The notes beneath the pieces are model-generated. The model worked only from the letters and a program-made list of their open reading frames with translations. It was not told the origin of the DNA and did no database searches. From Haladaptatus sp. QDMS2 (lineage in GTDB: Archaea; Halobacteriota; Halobacteria; Halobacteriales; Halococcaceae), in assembly GCF_029338295.1 (NCBI RefSeq), contig NZ_CP119791.1:2046001-2110000 (forward strand): a stretch of 64,000 bases of DNA, given 5' to 3'. Position 1 is the first letter of the stretch; each line of letters begins with the position of its first letter. This document shows positions 40,969 to 49,353 of this stretch, piece by piece. Both the position numbers and the translations under genes were made by a program.

Positions 40969-41253
40969 ATGGCCGAGCAAAAGAAGGGTCGACGAACCGG
41001 CAGCGCCGGTCGGTTCGGCGCACGCTACGGTCGCGTTGCGCGACGCCGTGTAGCTGAGATCGAATCGGACATGAACAAGAAACACGCCTGCCCCGAGTGC
41101 GGTGCCCACAAGGTCACCCGTCAGGGAACCGGCATCTGGCAGTGTGCCCGCTGTGACTACAAGTTCGCAGGCGGCACCTACCGACCGGCGACGCCCGGTG
41201 GCAAGTCTGTCAACCGCTCCATTCGCGCCGCCCTCTCGAGCGACGACGAATAA
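40969..41253 (+). CDS. 50S ribosomal protein L37Ae
   Basis: A 94-residue ribosomal protein of the archaeal/eukaryotic L37ae (eL43) family. The start is rich in Arg and Gly ([21 protein letters not shown]), shown in part, and the zinc ribbon CPECGAH ... [11 protein letters not shown] follows. It binds 23S rRNA in the large subunit. The frame is open further upstream, but the ATG at 40969 begins the family sequence and has a TATA box 28 nt before it. It starts the conserved order L37Ae, RpoP, Pcc1, prefoldin beta, DUF3194. Confidence 0.96.
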   Translation: MAEQKKGRRTGSAGRFGARYGRVARRRVAEIESDMNKKHACPECGAHKVTRQGTGIWQCARCDYKFAGGTYRPATPGGKSVNRSIRAALSSDDE

Positions 41254-41265
41254 TACCACTCTCAT

Positions 41266-41400
41266 ATGAGCTACAAGTGTTCGCGCTGCAAGCGGGACGT
41301 CGAACTCGACGAGTACGGCGGCGTTCGCTGTCCGTACTGCGGCCACCGTGTGCTCTTAAAAGAGCGCAGTCGCGTGGTCAAAGAAGTCGACGTCAAGTAA
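41266..41400 (+). CDS. rpoP: DNA-directed RNA polymerase subunit P
   Basis: A 44-residue zinc-ribbon subunit (Rpb12 homologue) of the archaeal RNA polymerase. The sequence begins [17 protein letters not shown] and continues [15 protein letters not shown], giving the CX2C-CX2C zinc site and the basic tail that contacts the assembly platform (RpoD/L/N/P). It starts 12 bp after the L37Ae stop codon. Confidence 0.95.
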   Translation: MSYKCSRCKRDVELDEYGGVRCPYCGHRVLLKERSRVVKEVDVK

Positions 41401-41464
41401 TCGGCGACCTCGATGCCGGCGGGCGGTGGCCACACCGCCGCCGGAGCCGGCGCCTGAATCAGCA

Positions 41465-41749
41465 ATGAATCATTCTTTCGAGGACGCAGAACCGTTGCAC
41501 ACCGCGATTCTCTCGTTCGAGTACGAAACCGACGCCTACGCCCGCATAGTGGCACGGAGCGTCCGCCAGGAACTCGACGAAATCGAGGGCGACCGCACCA
41601 CCGCCACGCTCACCCGCGAGGGGGCGACGGTCACCGTCGAAGTCGGGGCGGCAGACCTCGTCGCCTTGCGCGCAGGGTGCAACACGTGGCTCACCCTCGT
41701 CAAAACAGCAGAATCGCTTGCGGACGTGGGTTTCGACGCGGAGCACTAA
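41465..41749 (+). CDS. pcc1: KEOPS complex subunit Pcc1
   Basis: A 94-residue protein of the Pcc1 family. The KEOPS complex makes N6-threonylcarbamoyl-adenosine at position 37 of ANN-decoding tRNAs; Pcc1 dimerises and binds the Kae1 subunit. Family segments are LHTAILSFEYETDAYARIVARSV (first part), EIEGDRTTATLTREG and VGAADLVALRAGCNTWLTLVK. The gene is 64 bp behind rpoP, the usual archaeal arrangement. The ATG at 41465 is chosen over the frame start at 41426, which adds a Pro-rich stretch. Confidence 0.92.
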   Translation: MNHSFEDAEPLHTAILSFEYETDAYARIVARSVRQELDEIEGDRTTATLTREGATVTVEVGAADLVALRAGCNTWLTLVKTAESLADVGFDAEH

Positions 41750-41788
41750 GAGACAGGGTTTTTCAGTGAGCACCGCTACGGTGGACAC

Positions 41789-42163
41789 ATGCAGGGTAAT
41801 CTTCCACCGGAAGCACAGGAAAAGCTCGAAGAACTGCAGGGTCTCCAGCAGACCGCCCAGCAGGTCGCAACCCAGAAACAGACCGCAGAGTCCTCCCTTC
41901 AGGAAGCCAAAGCGGCGCTCGAAGAACTCGAGAACGTAGACGAGGACGCGACGATGTACCGCGAAGTCGGCGAACTGTTCATCCAGACCACCTACGAAGA
42001 AGCAAAAGAGAACCTCTCTGACAAGGTCGACACGCTCGAAATCCGCGTCGAGACGCTCACGAAGCAAGAAGACCGCGTCGAGAGCCAGTTCGAAGAACTC
42101 CAGGAGGAGCTCCAGCAGATGCTCGGCGGCGGTGCAATGGGCGGCGCAGGCGGCGCGCAGTAA
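41789..42163 (+). CDS. pfdB: Prefoldin subunit beta
   Basis: A 124-residue prefoldin beta subunit. Two long coiled-coil helices ([20 protein letters not shown] and [19 protein letters not shown], each shown in part) flank the beta hairpin [19 protein letters not shown]. The Gly-rich tail is common in haloarchaea. Prefoldin is a jellyfish-shaped hexamer with two alpha and four beta subunits that holds unfolded protein for the thermosome. The gene has a T-rich promoter box about 25 nt upstream and is followed after 1 bp by the DUF3194 gene. Confidence 0.95.
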   Translation: MQGNLPPEAQEKLEELQGLQQTAQQVATQKQTAESSLQEAKAALEELENVDEDATMYREVGELFIQTTYEEAKENLSDKVDTLEIRVETLTKQEDRVESQFEELQEELQQMLGGGAMGGAGGAQ

Positions 42164-42164
42164 G

Positions 42165-42401
42165 ATGCCAACCGACGACGAAGTCGTTCAGACGGCCGCA
42201 GAGGCTGCTGAAGGACTCGTCTTCGCACGCTACAAGAACTCCGAGGTCAAAGACCTCGACATCACCGTCCACTTCGAGGATGGCGTCCTCGAAGTCGACG
42301 TGTATCTGAACGCACCCGGCGACGCCGAAGCGGTTGCCGACGAGGCCGCCCGCGCGGCACAGGACGCGGTCGACGACCTGTTCGAAGCGGAATCGGCCTG
42401 A
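42165..42401 (+). CDS. DUF3194 family protein
   Basis: A 78-residue acidic protein. The sequence EVVQTAAEAAEGLVFARYKN and KDLDITVHFEDGVLEVDVYL matches the small archaeal DUF3194 family, which almost always follows the prefoldin beta gene. Its function is unknown. The ATG begins 1 nt after the prefoldin stop codon, so the two are almost surely co-translated. Confidence 0.85.
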   Translation: MPTDDEVVQTAAEAAEGLVFARYKNSEVKDLDITVHFEDGVLEVDVYLNAPGDAEAVADEAARAAQDAVDDLFEAESA

Positions 42402-42443
42402 GTCGGCACGCACTTCTCCGTTTATTTTCGTGGTGAGCGACGG

Positions 42444-44300
42444 CTACGCCAGCAAGAAGATGAGGATGCTCACGCCGAAGACGACGACGATGAACGCCGC
42501 GGCGAGCGCCCCGCCCATCGACATGAGCGCGTTCGCGTGACTCGCGAGGGTTTCCGTGCGGTCGTTGCCGAACACCGTCACTTCCGCGCGCGACGTGGCC
42601 ATCCCGGCCTCGACGGGTTCTAAGTCGGCGCGGGCCGCCTCCGTGAGCGAGATGATGAGGTCGACGAGTTCGTCGTGGGGAATCGCGCCACCGACCTGAT
42701 TTGCCGATTTCACCGTGTTCACCACGTGGGTGTCGGTGGTCATCACTTCGGCTTGGTCTACATCCGGAATCGCCTCGACGATGCGATCGCGCAAGCCCGG
42801 CTCCATGTTGTTGCCGTCCACGAGGACGTACGCGGTGAGCTGGTCGTCGACTTCGACGAGGGCGACGCGGACGCCGAGCGGGCCGATGCCCTGCGGAGGC
42901 GACCAGGGCGTCCGGTCCCACGCCACCCCGAGTTGCGCCGGGCCGCGAGGGGCGCGAGCGAGCGCCGCGGCGACGGCCCCAGATGCCTGAATCATGTCGT
43001 ACGACCGCTTACTTCCCGGCACGACGTGCCCGAGGTCCGGTCCCGTAAGGCCGTTGTTCGAGTTGTGGGCGTCGACGAGCATCACGTCCTGGAGGCCGTG
43101 GACGCGTGCCTCCGCACCCGCGGTCATCCCGATGGAGAACTCCACGTCGTCTGCGAACTTCGGCGAGAACGTCGAAACGAGCAGCGCGTCGTCACCGAAC
43201 GCCTGCCCGAGGAGTGAGGCGTCGCCGACCTTCTCGCGAACGCTCCGGGTGGCGTCCTGACTGTAGGTTATGTTATCGAACGCCTCGGTGGCGGCGTCGA
43301 GAATCGAATCCACCTCGTGTTCCGTGACGAGATTGAAGTCGTGACCCGCCGTCGCGTGGGGCGGAAAGGCCAGCCCGTCAGACCAGTCTGCGACCCGCTC
43401 GGGAAGGTTCCCCCCGCCGATTTCACCCATCGGCCCGGGATGAATCATCGGCAGGGTAAATCGTGCCTTCTCACGCCCACCGGGGGTTCGAAACGAGAGC
43501 ACGGTGACGGGGACGATGGCCTCCTCGCCGATATCCTCGAAGAACGTCTCCAGTTCGCGAGACCCCTCGGCGATATGGCCGATGAATCCGCGGATGAAGT
43601 CGAGGACGGAGACGTTCATGCTGCGTCGCCACGGACGGTCGATGACGGCGAGGAACGCCCAGACGGCGGCGGCATAGAGGACGCAGATGACGCCGAGAAT
43701 GAGGAAGTCCTGTGGGATGATGACGAGCAGTTCGGGCGGTGCTCGGTCCGGTCGCGAGAGATACGACTGGGCGAGCGGGCCGCCGATTTCGAAGTAGCGC
43801 ATCGTGCCGGAGTAGACGAACAGAAGCGCCGCGGCGGCCACTGTCTGGATACTCGCGGGAATCGACGCGATGAGTAGCGATTTGCGCGAGACGGCCATCA
43901 CGACGAGCAGTCGGAGGGCGTACACGCTCGCGAGGGCGGCGAGCAACGCGTCGAAGACGAACCCCTGTCCAAGGGGGGTGAACACGGCGATGACACCCGC
44001 GACGATGAGGAAGGCGATGACGACGAGTTCGCCAGCGAGCGCGAGCAACGACGCGCGATTGCGCGTGAGTTGGCCGCCGAGTTTGCCGTCGATCCACGGG
44101 GTCAGCACGCTCGCGATGATAGTCGGGACGCCGATGAAGAAGATGCCCTGCCAGGCGTCTTCGAGGACGAACCGGAAGTCGAAAGCCGCGACTCCGGCGA
44201 CGGCGGCGATGAAGAGGGCAAATGCGAGGCTGGAATACCACCGCGGTGCGCGGAAGATATAGCGAGAAAGTGCCGCAAGGTCACCTTGCGTGGCAGTCAT
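42444..44300 (-). CDS. DUF2070 family membrane protein
   Basis: A 618-residue archaeal membrane protein. The N-terminal third has six or seven hydrophobic helices, among them ALFIAAVAGVAAF, LVVIAFLIVAGVIAVF and VAAAALLFVYSG. A large soluble domain of about 330 residues follows, with LSFRTPGGREKARFTLPMIH and MLVDAHNSNNGL as conserved blocks, and a single C-terminal helix (FIVVVFGVSILIFLLA) closes it. DUF2070 is restricted to archaea and its role is unknown; the soluble part contains His and Asp clusters (PMIHPGPMGE, HATAGHDFN) that might bind a metal. It converges with the prefoldin/DUF3194 unit. Confidence 0.87.
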   Translation of the reverse strand: MTATQGDLAALSRYIFRAPRWYSSLAFALFIAAVAGVAAFDFRFVLEDAWQGIFFIGVPTIIASVLTPWIDGKLGGQLTRNRASLLALAGELVVIAFLIVAGVIAVFTPLGQGFVFDALLAALASVYALRLLVVMAVSRKSLLIASIPASIQTVAAAALLFVYSGTMRYFEIGGPLAQSYLSRPDRAPPELLVIIPQDFLILGVICVLYAAAVWAFLAVIDRPWRRSMNVSVLDFIRGFIGHIAEGSRELETFFEDIGEEAIVPVTVLSFRTPGGREKARFTLPMIHPGPMGEIGGGNLPERVADWSDGLAFPPHATAGHDFNLVTEHEVDSILDAATEAFDNITYSQDATRSVREKVGDASLLGQAFGDDALLVSTFSPKFADDVEFSIGMTAGAEARVHGLQDVMLVDAHNSNNGLTGPDLGHVVPGSKRSYDMIQASGAVAAALARAPRGPAQLGVAWDRTPWSPPQGIGPLGVRVALVEVDDQLTAYVLVDGNNMEPGLRDRIVEAIPDVDQAEVMTTDTHVVNTVKSANQVGGAIPHDELVDLIISLTEAARADLEPVEAGMATSRAEVTVFGNDRTETLASHANALMSMGGALAAAFIVVVFGVSILIFLLA

Positions 44301-44335
44301 TACTCAATACTTCTAAGGAGAGGACAAAAATCCCG

Positions 44336-44884
44336 TTACTCGCAGATGGCGCGGAAGTTCTCGAACACTTCCTCGCCCTCGTCGGTGTGGGCGACTTCTG
44401 GGTGCCACTGGACGCCGTAGAGGTCACGGTCTACGTTGCTCATGGATTCGATGCCACAGACGTCGCTCGTGCCGGTGTGGGTGAAGCCCTCGGGGAGTTC
44501 TTTGACCTCGTCTGCGTGGCTGGCCCAGACGCGTGTTTCGGGTGCGAGCGACCCGAGGAGCGGGTCGTTTTCGTCGAGAATCTCGACCGTCACGTCGGCA
44601 TAGCCGCCGTACTCGCCGCCGCCGACGCGCCCGCCGAGTTTTTCGGCCATAATCTGCATGCCGAGACAGATGCCGAGCACCGGCACGTCCATCTCGAGAT
44701 ACTCTTCACAGCGCCCGATGTCGTCCATGCTGGGGCCGCCCGAGAGGACGATGCCGTCCGCGTCGATGTCTTCGGGCGGCGTGTCGTTGTCGATAAGGTC
44801 CGTGTCGATGCCGAGGTCGCGCAGCGCCCGGTGTTCTAAGTGGGTGAACTGCCCGTGATTGTTAATCACGACGATGCGGGTCAT
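44336..44884 (-). CDS. guaAA: GMP synthase, glutamine amidotransferase subunit A
   Basis: A 182-residue class I glutamine amidotransferase. It supplies ammonia from glutamine to the separate ATP pyrophosphatase subunit that converts XMP to GMP; archaea encode the two parts as separate genes. VVINNHGQFTHLEHR is the family start, LSGGPSMDDIG the oxyanion region, GICLGMQIMAEKLGG has the nucleophilic Cys, and GVQWHPEVAHTDEGE has the His and Glu of the triad. Length is normal. A GTTTATAC box about 28 nt upstream is a standard promoter. Confidence 0.94.
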   Translation of the reverse strand: MTRIVVINNHGQFTHLEHRALRDLGIDTDLIDNDTPPEDIDADGIVLSGGPSMDDIGRCEEYLEMDVPVLGICLGMQIMAEKLGGRVGGGEYGGYADVTVEILDENDPLLGSLAPETRVWASHADEVKELPEGFTHTGTSDVCGIESMSNVDRDLYGVQWHPEVAHTDEGEEVFENFRAICE

Positions 44885-44941
44885 TAGCGGTGAGTAGCGA
44901 GTATCGTCGTATAAACCTCCTGAAACGGGCCGATTTTCGCG

Positions 44942-45376
44942 TCAGAGTGCGAGCGGGTCGAACCGGCCGTTGTACCCGTCCCACGTCCGCTGGTCGTTCG
45001 CGGCGCGCGTGTCGAGGTACACTTCGAGGCCGTTGCCGTCCGGGTCGTCGAAGTAGAGCGCTTTACTGATGCCGTGATCGAGCGCCGCCACGTCCACCTC
45101 GCGGACGACGAGTTTCCGGTAGATGTCCTGCATCACTTCGACCGACTCGACTTCGAACGCGGCGTGGAACATCCCCACCCCGTCGCCCGGTCCCGCCGCG
45201 TGCGGCCCAATCTCCTGAAGAGCGACGTCGTGGTGGCGCTCGCCCCACGAGAGGAAGACGTAGTTCTGGTGGCGCTCGGTCTCCCCGAGGGCGAGCACCT
45301 CCGTGTAGAAATTGTGGGCACGCGAGAGGTCCCGCACCTTGAGGTGGACGTGGCCGACGAGGGTTGGGTGGTTCAT
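44942..45376 (-). CDS. VOC family protein (glyoxalase/dioxygenase-like)
   Basis: A 144-residue vicinal-oxygen-chelate protein with two beta-alpha-beta-beta-beta units. HVHLKVRDLSRAHNFYTEVL is the first unit with its metal His, HVALQE-like HDVALQEIGP the second, GVGMFHAAFEVESVE begins the second module with another His, and YFDDPDGNGLEVYLD carries the Glu ligand. Metal ligands H, H and E seem present, so it may be an enzyme such as a ring-cleaving dioxygenase or lyase. The substrate is unknown. ATG at 45376 is preferred to the GTG-type start upstream. Confidence 0.82.
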   Translation of the reverse strand: MNHPTLVGHVHLKVRDLSRAHNFYTEVLALGETERHQNYVFLSWGERHHDVALQEIGPHAAGPGDGVGMFHAAFEVESVEVMQDIYRKLVVREVDVAALDHGISKALYFDDPDGNGLEVYLDTRAANDQRTWDGYNGRFDPLAL

Positions 45377-45496
45377 TGAATCGTGTCGTGGCGAGTGGGA
45401 CACAAGTCCGTTGTGGCTACCCATCAACAGACCAGATAGTCACAGATATTATATTTTTTACACAACACTATATCGCCTTCCATCGAATCGTCAGGG

Positions 45497-46753
45497 ATGG
45501 ACAGACGCGAGTACATGGAACTGCTTGCGGCGGGGGGTGCACTGGGAGTGGCGGGTTGTACGTCGGCCGAGCAGGGCCCGACGACTGAGCCTCCGTCGGA
45601 CGACATTCCACCGCTCACGACGGCAGACAGAGCGTCGCAGGAAGACCCGACGACTGAAACACCAACGAGCGAGGCGACGACCAAGACCCAGACCACACAG
45701 GAGCCAACCGAAAGCGAACCAGGAACTACTGCTGAGCAGCCGACTGAAACGGAAGCCGAACCCACGACTCAGGAACCAGCCGAGACGACCCAACAGCCGA
45801 CCACCGAGGAACCGACGCAAACCACAGAAACGGCGACACAAGAGCAGACGACGCAAGAACAGACGACCCAACAATCTACGACGACCGAGGAGCCTACGAC
45901 CACGACTCAGGAGCCGACGACCACGGAAGAATCGACGACTACGACCGAGGAACCCACAGAGACGCCCACTGAGACAGCCCAGGAACCGACCACCGAGGAA
46001 CCGACAGAAACGACGACCGAGGAGCCAACCGGACAGGCCACCTTCGAACTCGTCGCCTTCGACGCACCCGAAGAGGTGGATATGGGCACGGCGTTCACCT
46101 ACTCGTTTACCGTCGAGAATACGGGGGACGCAACAGGTGAATTCGAGACGGAGGTCAACACGAAAGTCGATTACTGGTTCGATTGGCCGACGAAACCGTT
46201 CCAGTGGGCTGTGACCCTCGGACCCGGCGAGCAGGCGACTTTCCAGAGCGAGGAAATCAAGGGGTGGTGGGACGCACCGTACACGATTCGGATCGAGGCA
46301 CTCGACGAGGAACGGCAGATACGGTTTACACGGCCGGTGCTCGCCTTTGGTGAGTCCTTCGAACTGTGGGACGGAAAGCGAATTACCATCGACATAGACG
46401 TGGGGGACCAGACGAGCTACTTCGTCCCCGTCTTCGACTACGATGCCATCGCGCTGGACAAGAAAGACTCGGCAAACACCTTCGTCCACGCCTGGATTTC
46501 CATGGAAGATATCAGTGGTGAAATCTGGCAGTTCGTCCTTGGGTCGAACGGAGACTGGTACTCGGCAAACTACGGACGCCATCCTGGATTCTACCCGTAT
46601 CTCCCGGACGACCACGACACCCGCGAGGGATGGCTCACCTTCGAGGCGTCCAGCTCATTCGACCCTGATGACGTCACCGTGGGTTGGCAGGACGAAGACG
46701 CGATTGCGATGATTGGGGCGTATTGGACGAACAATCCGGCCGGCGTACCCTGA
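45497..46753 (+). CDS. Secreted lipoprotein with long Thr/Glu-rich stalk
   Basis: A 418-residue exported protein. MDRREYMELLAAGGALGVAGC is a short signal with twin Arg and a lipobox Cys 21 (written in full it is just 21 residues; key part GVAGC). About 150 residues of low complexity follow, made of Thr, Glu, Gln and Pro (for example QEPTTTEESTTTTEEPTE), which form a flexible and probably O-glycosylated stalk. The C-terminal domain of about 240 residues begins ATFELVAFDAPEEVDMG, resembles a CARDB/immunoglobulin-like module (YSFTVENTGDATGEF), and ends with a second unknown domain. It should stand off from the S-layer. No function can be named. Confidence 0.72.
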   Translation: MDRREYMELLAAGGALGVAGCTSAEQGPTTEPPSDDIPPLTTADRASQEDPTTETPTSEATTKTQTTQEPTESEPGTTAEQPTETEAEPTTQEPAETTQQPTTEEPTQTTETATQEQTTQEQTTQQSTTTEEPTTTTQEPTTTEESTTTTEEPTETPTETAQEPTTEEPTETTTEEPTGQATFELVAFDAPEEVDMGTAFTYSFTVENTGDATGEFETEVNTKVDYWFDWPTKPFQWAVTLGPGEQATFQSEEIKGWWDAPYTIRIEALDEERQIRFTRPVLAFGESFELWDGKRITIDIDVGDQTSYFVPVFDYDAIALDKKDSANTFVHAWISMEDISGEIWQFVLGSNGDWYSANYGRHPGFYPYLPDDHDTREGWLTFEASSSFDPDDVTVGWQDEDAIAMIGAYWTNNPAGVP

Positions 46754-47278
46754 TTACTCGTTTTTCCTGCGCTCGCTCGCTGTCTGAAAGCCCAGTTCGT
46801 CAAGCTCCTGACCTCGGCGTGTTTCGCCCTCGGCGATGGCTTCGGGATCGGGACTCGCGTCGTCGTCGATTCTCGCAAAGGAGTTGTGAATCTTCGCGTG
46901 ACACCACCGACAGAGAAACACCGTGATTTCGTGGGTGCCGGCCTCCCGGTCGGCGTAGGAGAGGTGGTGTTCTTCGAGGAGTGGACGGACCGTGGTGGAG
47001 TGTTTGTTCAGTCGCTCTTCTAAGCCACAGCGGGCGCACTCGCGGTTGTGCTCAGTCGAGCGAAAGTGCGGACAGTCGCGCCACTCCCAGTTGCTCTCAG
47101 GGTCAACCACCGGACACTGAAAATCGTCTGCTTTCCGCGCCGCGGCGAACTCGGGGTCGTTGCCGGCGTAGTGGAAGGCGTAGCGACACCGCCCGTCGTC
47201 GGTGAGGTGGTCGCACCGCTCGACGTGGGCGTAGGGATCGTCCACCCCGACGGAGGTTCCCTGCGGCGTCTTCGCCAT
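46754..47278 (-). CDS. HNH-nuclease-like zinc protein (DUF7097-type)
   Basis: A 174-residue protein. The N-terminal part has Cys/His residues (VERCDHLTDDGRC, DDFQCPVV, WRDCPHF). The C-terminal part looks like an HNH fold: CARCGLEERL, then LLEEHHLSYAD and VFLCRWCHAKIHNSF, which gives the paired Cys zinc site and the His-His/His-x3-His arrangement of beta-beta-alpha-metal nucleases. Whether it still cuts DNA is unknown. The protein family is widespread in haloarchaea. Its stop codon directly abuts that of the stalked lipoprotein gene with no intergenic base. Confidence 0.65.
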   Translation of the reverse strand: MAKTPQGTSVGVDDPYAHVERCDHLTDDGRCRYAFHYAGNDPEFAAARKADDFQCPVVDPESNWEWRDCPHFRSTEHNRECARCGLEERLNKHSTTVRPLLEEHHLSYADREAGTHEITVFLCRWCHAKIHNSFARIDDDASPDPEAIAEGETRRGQELDELGFQTASERRKNE

Positions 47279-47352
47279 ACCCCACGTTGCGCGTCCGTGG
47301 ATTTGAAACTGACTCCCGAATCACTTTTCCGCCCGCCCGCCGACGACAGCGT

Positions 47353-47700
47353 GTGCGACTCGTTCACGATTCAGCCGAGGGCCGGCACGTGCTCGCCACG
47401 CAGGTGGAGACGGCCGACAACGTCCTCCAGCAGGGCGTTGGCCTCATGTTCCGCCGGTCGATTTCCGACGACTACGGACTCGCCTTCCGGTTTTCGAAGG
47501 CGCGACGGCGCGACATCCACATGCTGTTCGTGTTCTTCCCAATCGACGTCATCTGGGCGCGAGACAGCGAGGTGGTGAAGGTCGAAACCCTGCGCCCGTG
47601 GCTCGGCTACGGAGCGGCGACGGCCGACCTCATCGTCGAGTTGCCCGAGGGTGCGGCGAGCGACGTGGCTATCGGCGACCGTCTCGCCCTTGTCGATTGA
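47353..47700 (+). CDS. DUF192 family protein
   Basis: A 115-residue protein of the DUF192 fold. RLVHDSAEGRHVLATQVETAD leads into the family core QQGVGLMFRRSIS (the GLM motif), then MLFVFFPIDVIWARDSEVV and a C-terminal VELPEGAASDVAIGDRL. Structures of this family show a small beta-barrel, but function is unknown. I place the start at the GTG at 47353; the frame is open to 47287 but the additional residues overlap the start region of the HNH-like gene on the other strand. Confidence 0.82.
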   Translation: MRLVHDSAEGRHVLATQVETADNVLQQGVGLMFRRSISDDYGLAFRFSKARRRDIHMLFVFFPIDVIWARDSEVVKVETLRPWLGYGAATADLIVELPEGAASDVAIGDRLALVD

Positions 47701-47771
47701 ACAGCAACATCTGCCACATCAGCCTGGTTTAAGTCCCCAGGGGCGTTTCGTGAGGATGGCTATCATGACCA

Positions 47772-49310
47772 GTGACCGTTTTATTCGGGTCCCTTCCCGA
47801 ATCACATCTCACCTCTGACTCGGTTTCCGTACAGTTCGTAGATACAACGCTTCGCGACGGTGAGCAAGCCCCAGGTGTCTCGCTCACTCCAGACCAGAAG
47901 GCCCAGATTGCCCGCGAGTTAGACCGGGCGCGGGTCTCCGTCATCGAGGCGGGCAGCGCCTGCACCGGCGCGGGCGAGCGCGAGACTATCTCGCGAGTCG
48001 CCTCGCTCGGCCTCGACGCCCGGGTGACGAGTTTCGCCCGCGGCGTGCAGGGAGACATCGACCTCGCACTCGACTGCGGCGTCGACGGCGTCCACCTCGT
48101 CGTGCCGTCGAGCGACCGCCACATCGAAACGAAAGTCGGGACGACCCGCGACGACGTCGTCGCGAACACCGTCTCGCTCGTCGAATACGCCCGCGACCAC
48201 GACCTCTGGGTCGAAGTCCTCGGCGAAGACGGGTCGCGCGCCGACTTAGACTACCTCGAACGATTGATGGGCGCGGCCTTAGACGCTGGTGCAGACCGCG
48301 TCTGCTACTGCGACACCGTCGGGCACGCGACGCCCGAACACACCTACGAGGCCGTCTCCCGACTGGCCCAATTAGGACCGACGGGCACGCACACCCACGA
48401 CGACCTCGGCCTCGCCGTCTCGAACGTCCTCGCCAGCGTGCGGGCGGGCGCAGACCTCATTCACGCGACGGTAAACGGCATCGGCGAGCGCGCCGGCAAC
48501 GTCGCCTTAGAAGAGGTCGCCATCGCCTTAGACCACGGCTACGGCATCGAGACGGTGGATACGACCCGGCTGTTCTCCCTCGCACAGACCGTGGCCACGG
48601 CGACGGGCATCCCGCTCGCGCCGAACAAGGCCGTCTGCGGCGAGAACGCCTTCAGCCACGAGAGCGGCATCCACACCGACGGCACGCTCAAAGACGACGC
48701 GATGTACGAACCCTACCCCCCAGAAAAGGTGGGTCGGGAGCGCCGCCTCGTCCTCGGCAAGCACGCCGGGCGTGCGGGTGTCGAGGCCGCACTCGAAGAA
48801 CACGGCGTCAGCGTTAGTGACGACGAACTCGCGACGGTCGTCTCCCGCGTGAAGGAACTCGGCGACCGGGGCAAGCGCGTCACCGACGCCGACCTCCTCA
48901 CGATTGCAGAAGAAGTCCAGCAACGAGAGCGCGACCGGCGCGTCGAATTGCTCGGCCTCACCGCCGCCTCGGGTGGCGGTACGCCAACCGCGAGCGTTCG
49001 CCTCCTCGTCGATGGCGAAGAGCGCGTCGCTTCCGGTACGGGAAGCGGCCCCGTCGACGCGGCCGTCTCGGCCGTTCGGTCGGCGCTCGGTCCGGCGGCG
49101 GACGCCCAGCTCGACAGCTACCACGTCGACGCCATCACGGGCGGCACGGACGCCGTCGTGACCGTCGAAGTCGAGATGTCCCGCGATGGCCGCCACGTCA
49201 CGGTGTCCTCCAGTGAAGCGGACATCACCCGCGCGAGCGTCAACGCGATGGTCGACGCACTCGACCGACTACTCGCCACCGAATCGACGCGCGTGGTCGC
49301 CGACGACTGA
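47772..49310 (+). CDS. (R)-citramalate synthase / 2-isopropylmalate synthase family
   Basis: A 512-residue DRE-TIM metallolyase with a C-terminal LeuA-type allosteric domain. QFVDTTLRDGEQAPGVSL is the DRE motif with the catalytic Arg and metal Asp, GTHTHDDLGLAVSN holds the metal His pair, and NGIGERAGNVALEEVA is the standard second signature; KAVCGENAFSHESGIHTDG precedes the regulatory domain (from about residue 395). It condenses acetyl-CoA with pyruvate (citramalate, isoleucine route) or 2-oxoisovalerate (leucine route). The wording near the start (EAGSACTGAGERE) resembles haloarchaeal proteins annotated as citramalate synthase. The only plausible start in frame is the GTG at 47772; an out-of-frame short frame overlaps it. 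Confidence 0.85.
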   Translation: MTVLFGSLPESHLTSDSVSVQFVDTTLRDGEQAPGVSLTPDQKAQIARELDRARVSVIEAGSACTGAGERETISRVASLGLDARVTSFARGVQGDIDLALDCGVDGVHLVVPSSDRHIETKVGTTRDDVVANTVSLVEYARDHDLWVEVLGEDGSRADLDYLERLMGAALDAGADRVCYCDTVGHATPEHTYEAVSRLAQLGPTGTHTHDDLGLAVSNVLASVRAGADLIHATVNGIGERAGNVALEEVAIALDHGYGIETVDTTRLFSLAQTVATATGIPLAPNKAVCGENAFSHESGIHTDGTLKDDAMYEPYPPEKVGRERRLVLGKHAGRAGVEAALEEHGVSVSDDELATVVSRVKELGDRGKRVTDADLLTIAEEVQQRERDRRVELLGLTAASGGGTPTASVRLLVDGEERVASGTGSGPVDAAVSAVRSALGPAADAQLDSYHVDAITGGTDAVVTVEVEMSRDGRHVTVSSSEADITRASVNAMVDALDRLLATESTRVVADD

Positions 49311-49353
49311 CCACTCGCAACACGCTTTTCGTGTGCGCCACCCGAGAAGAGCC

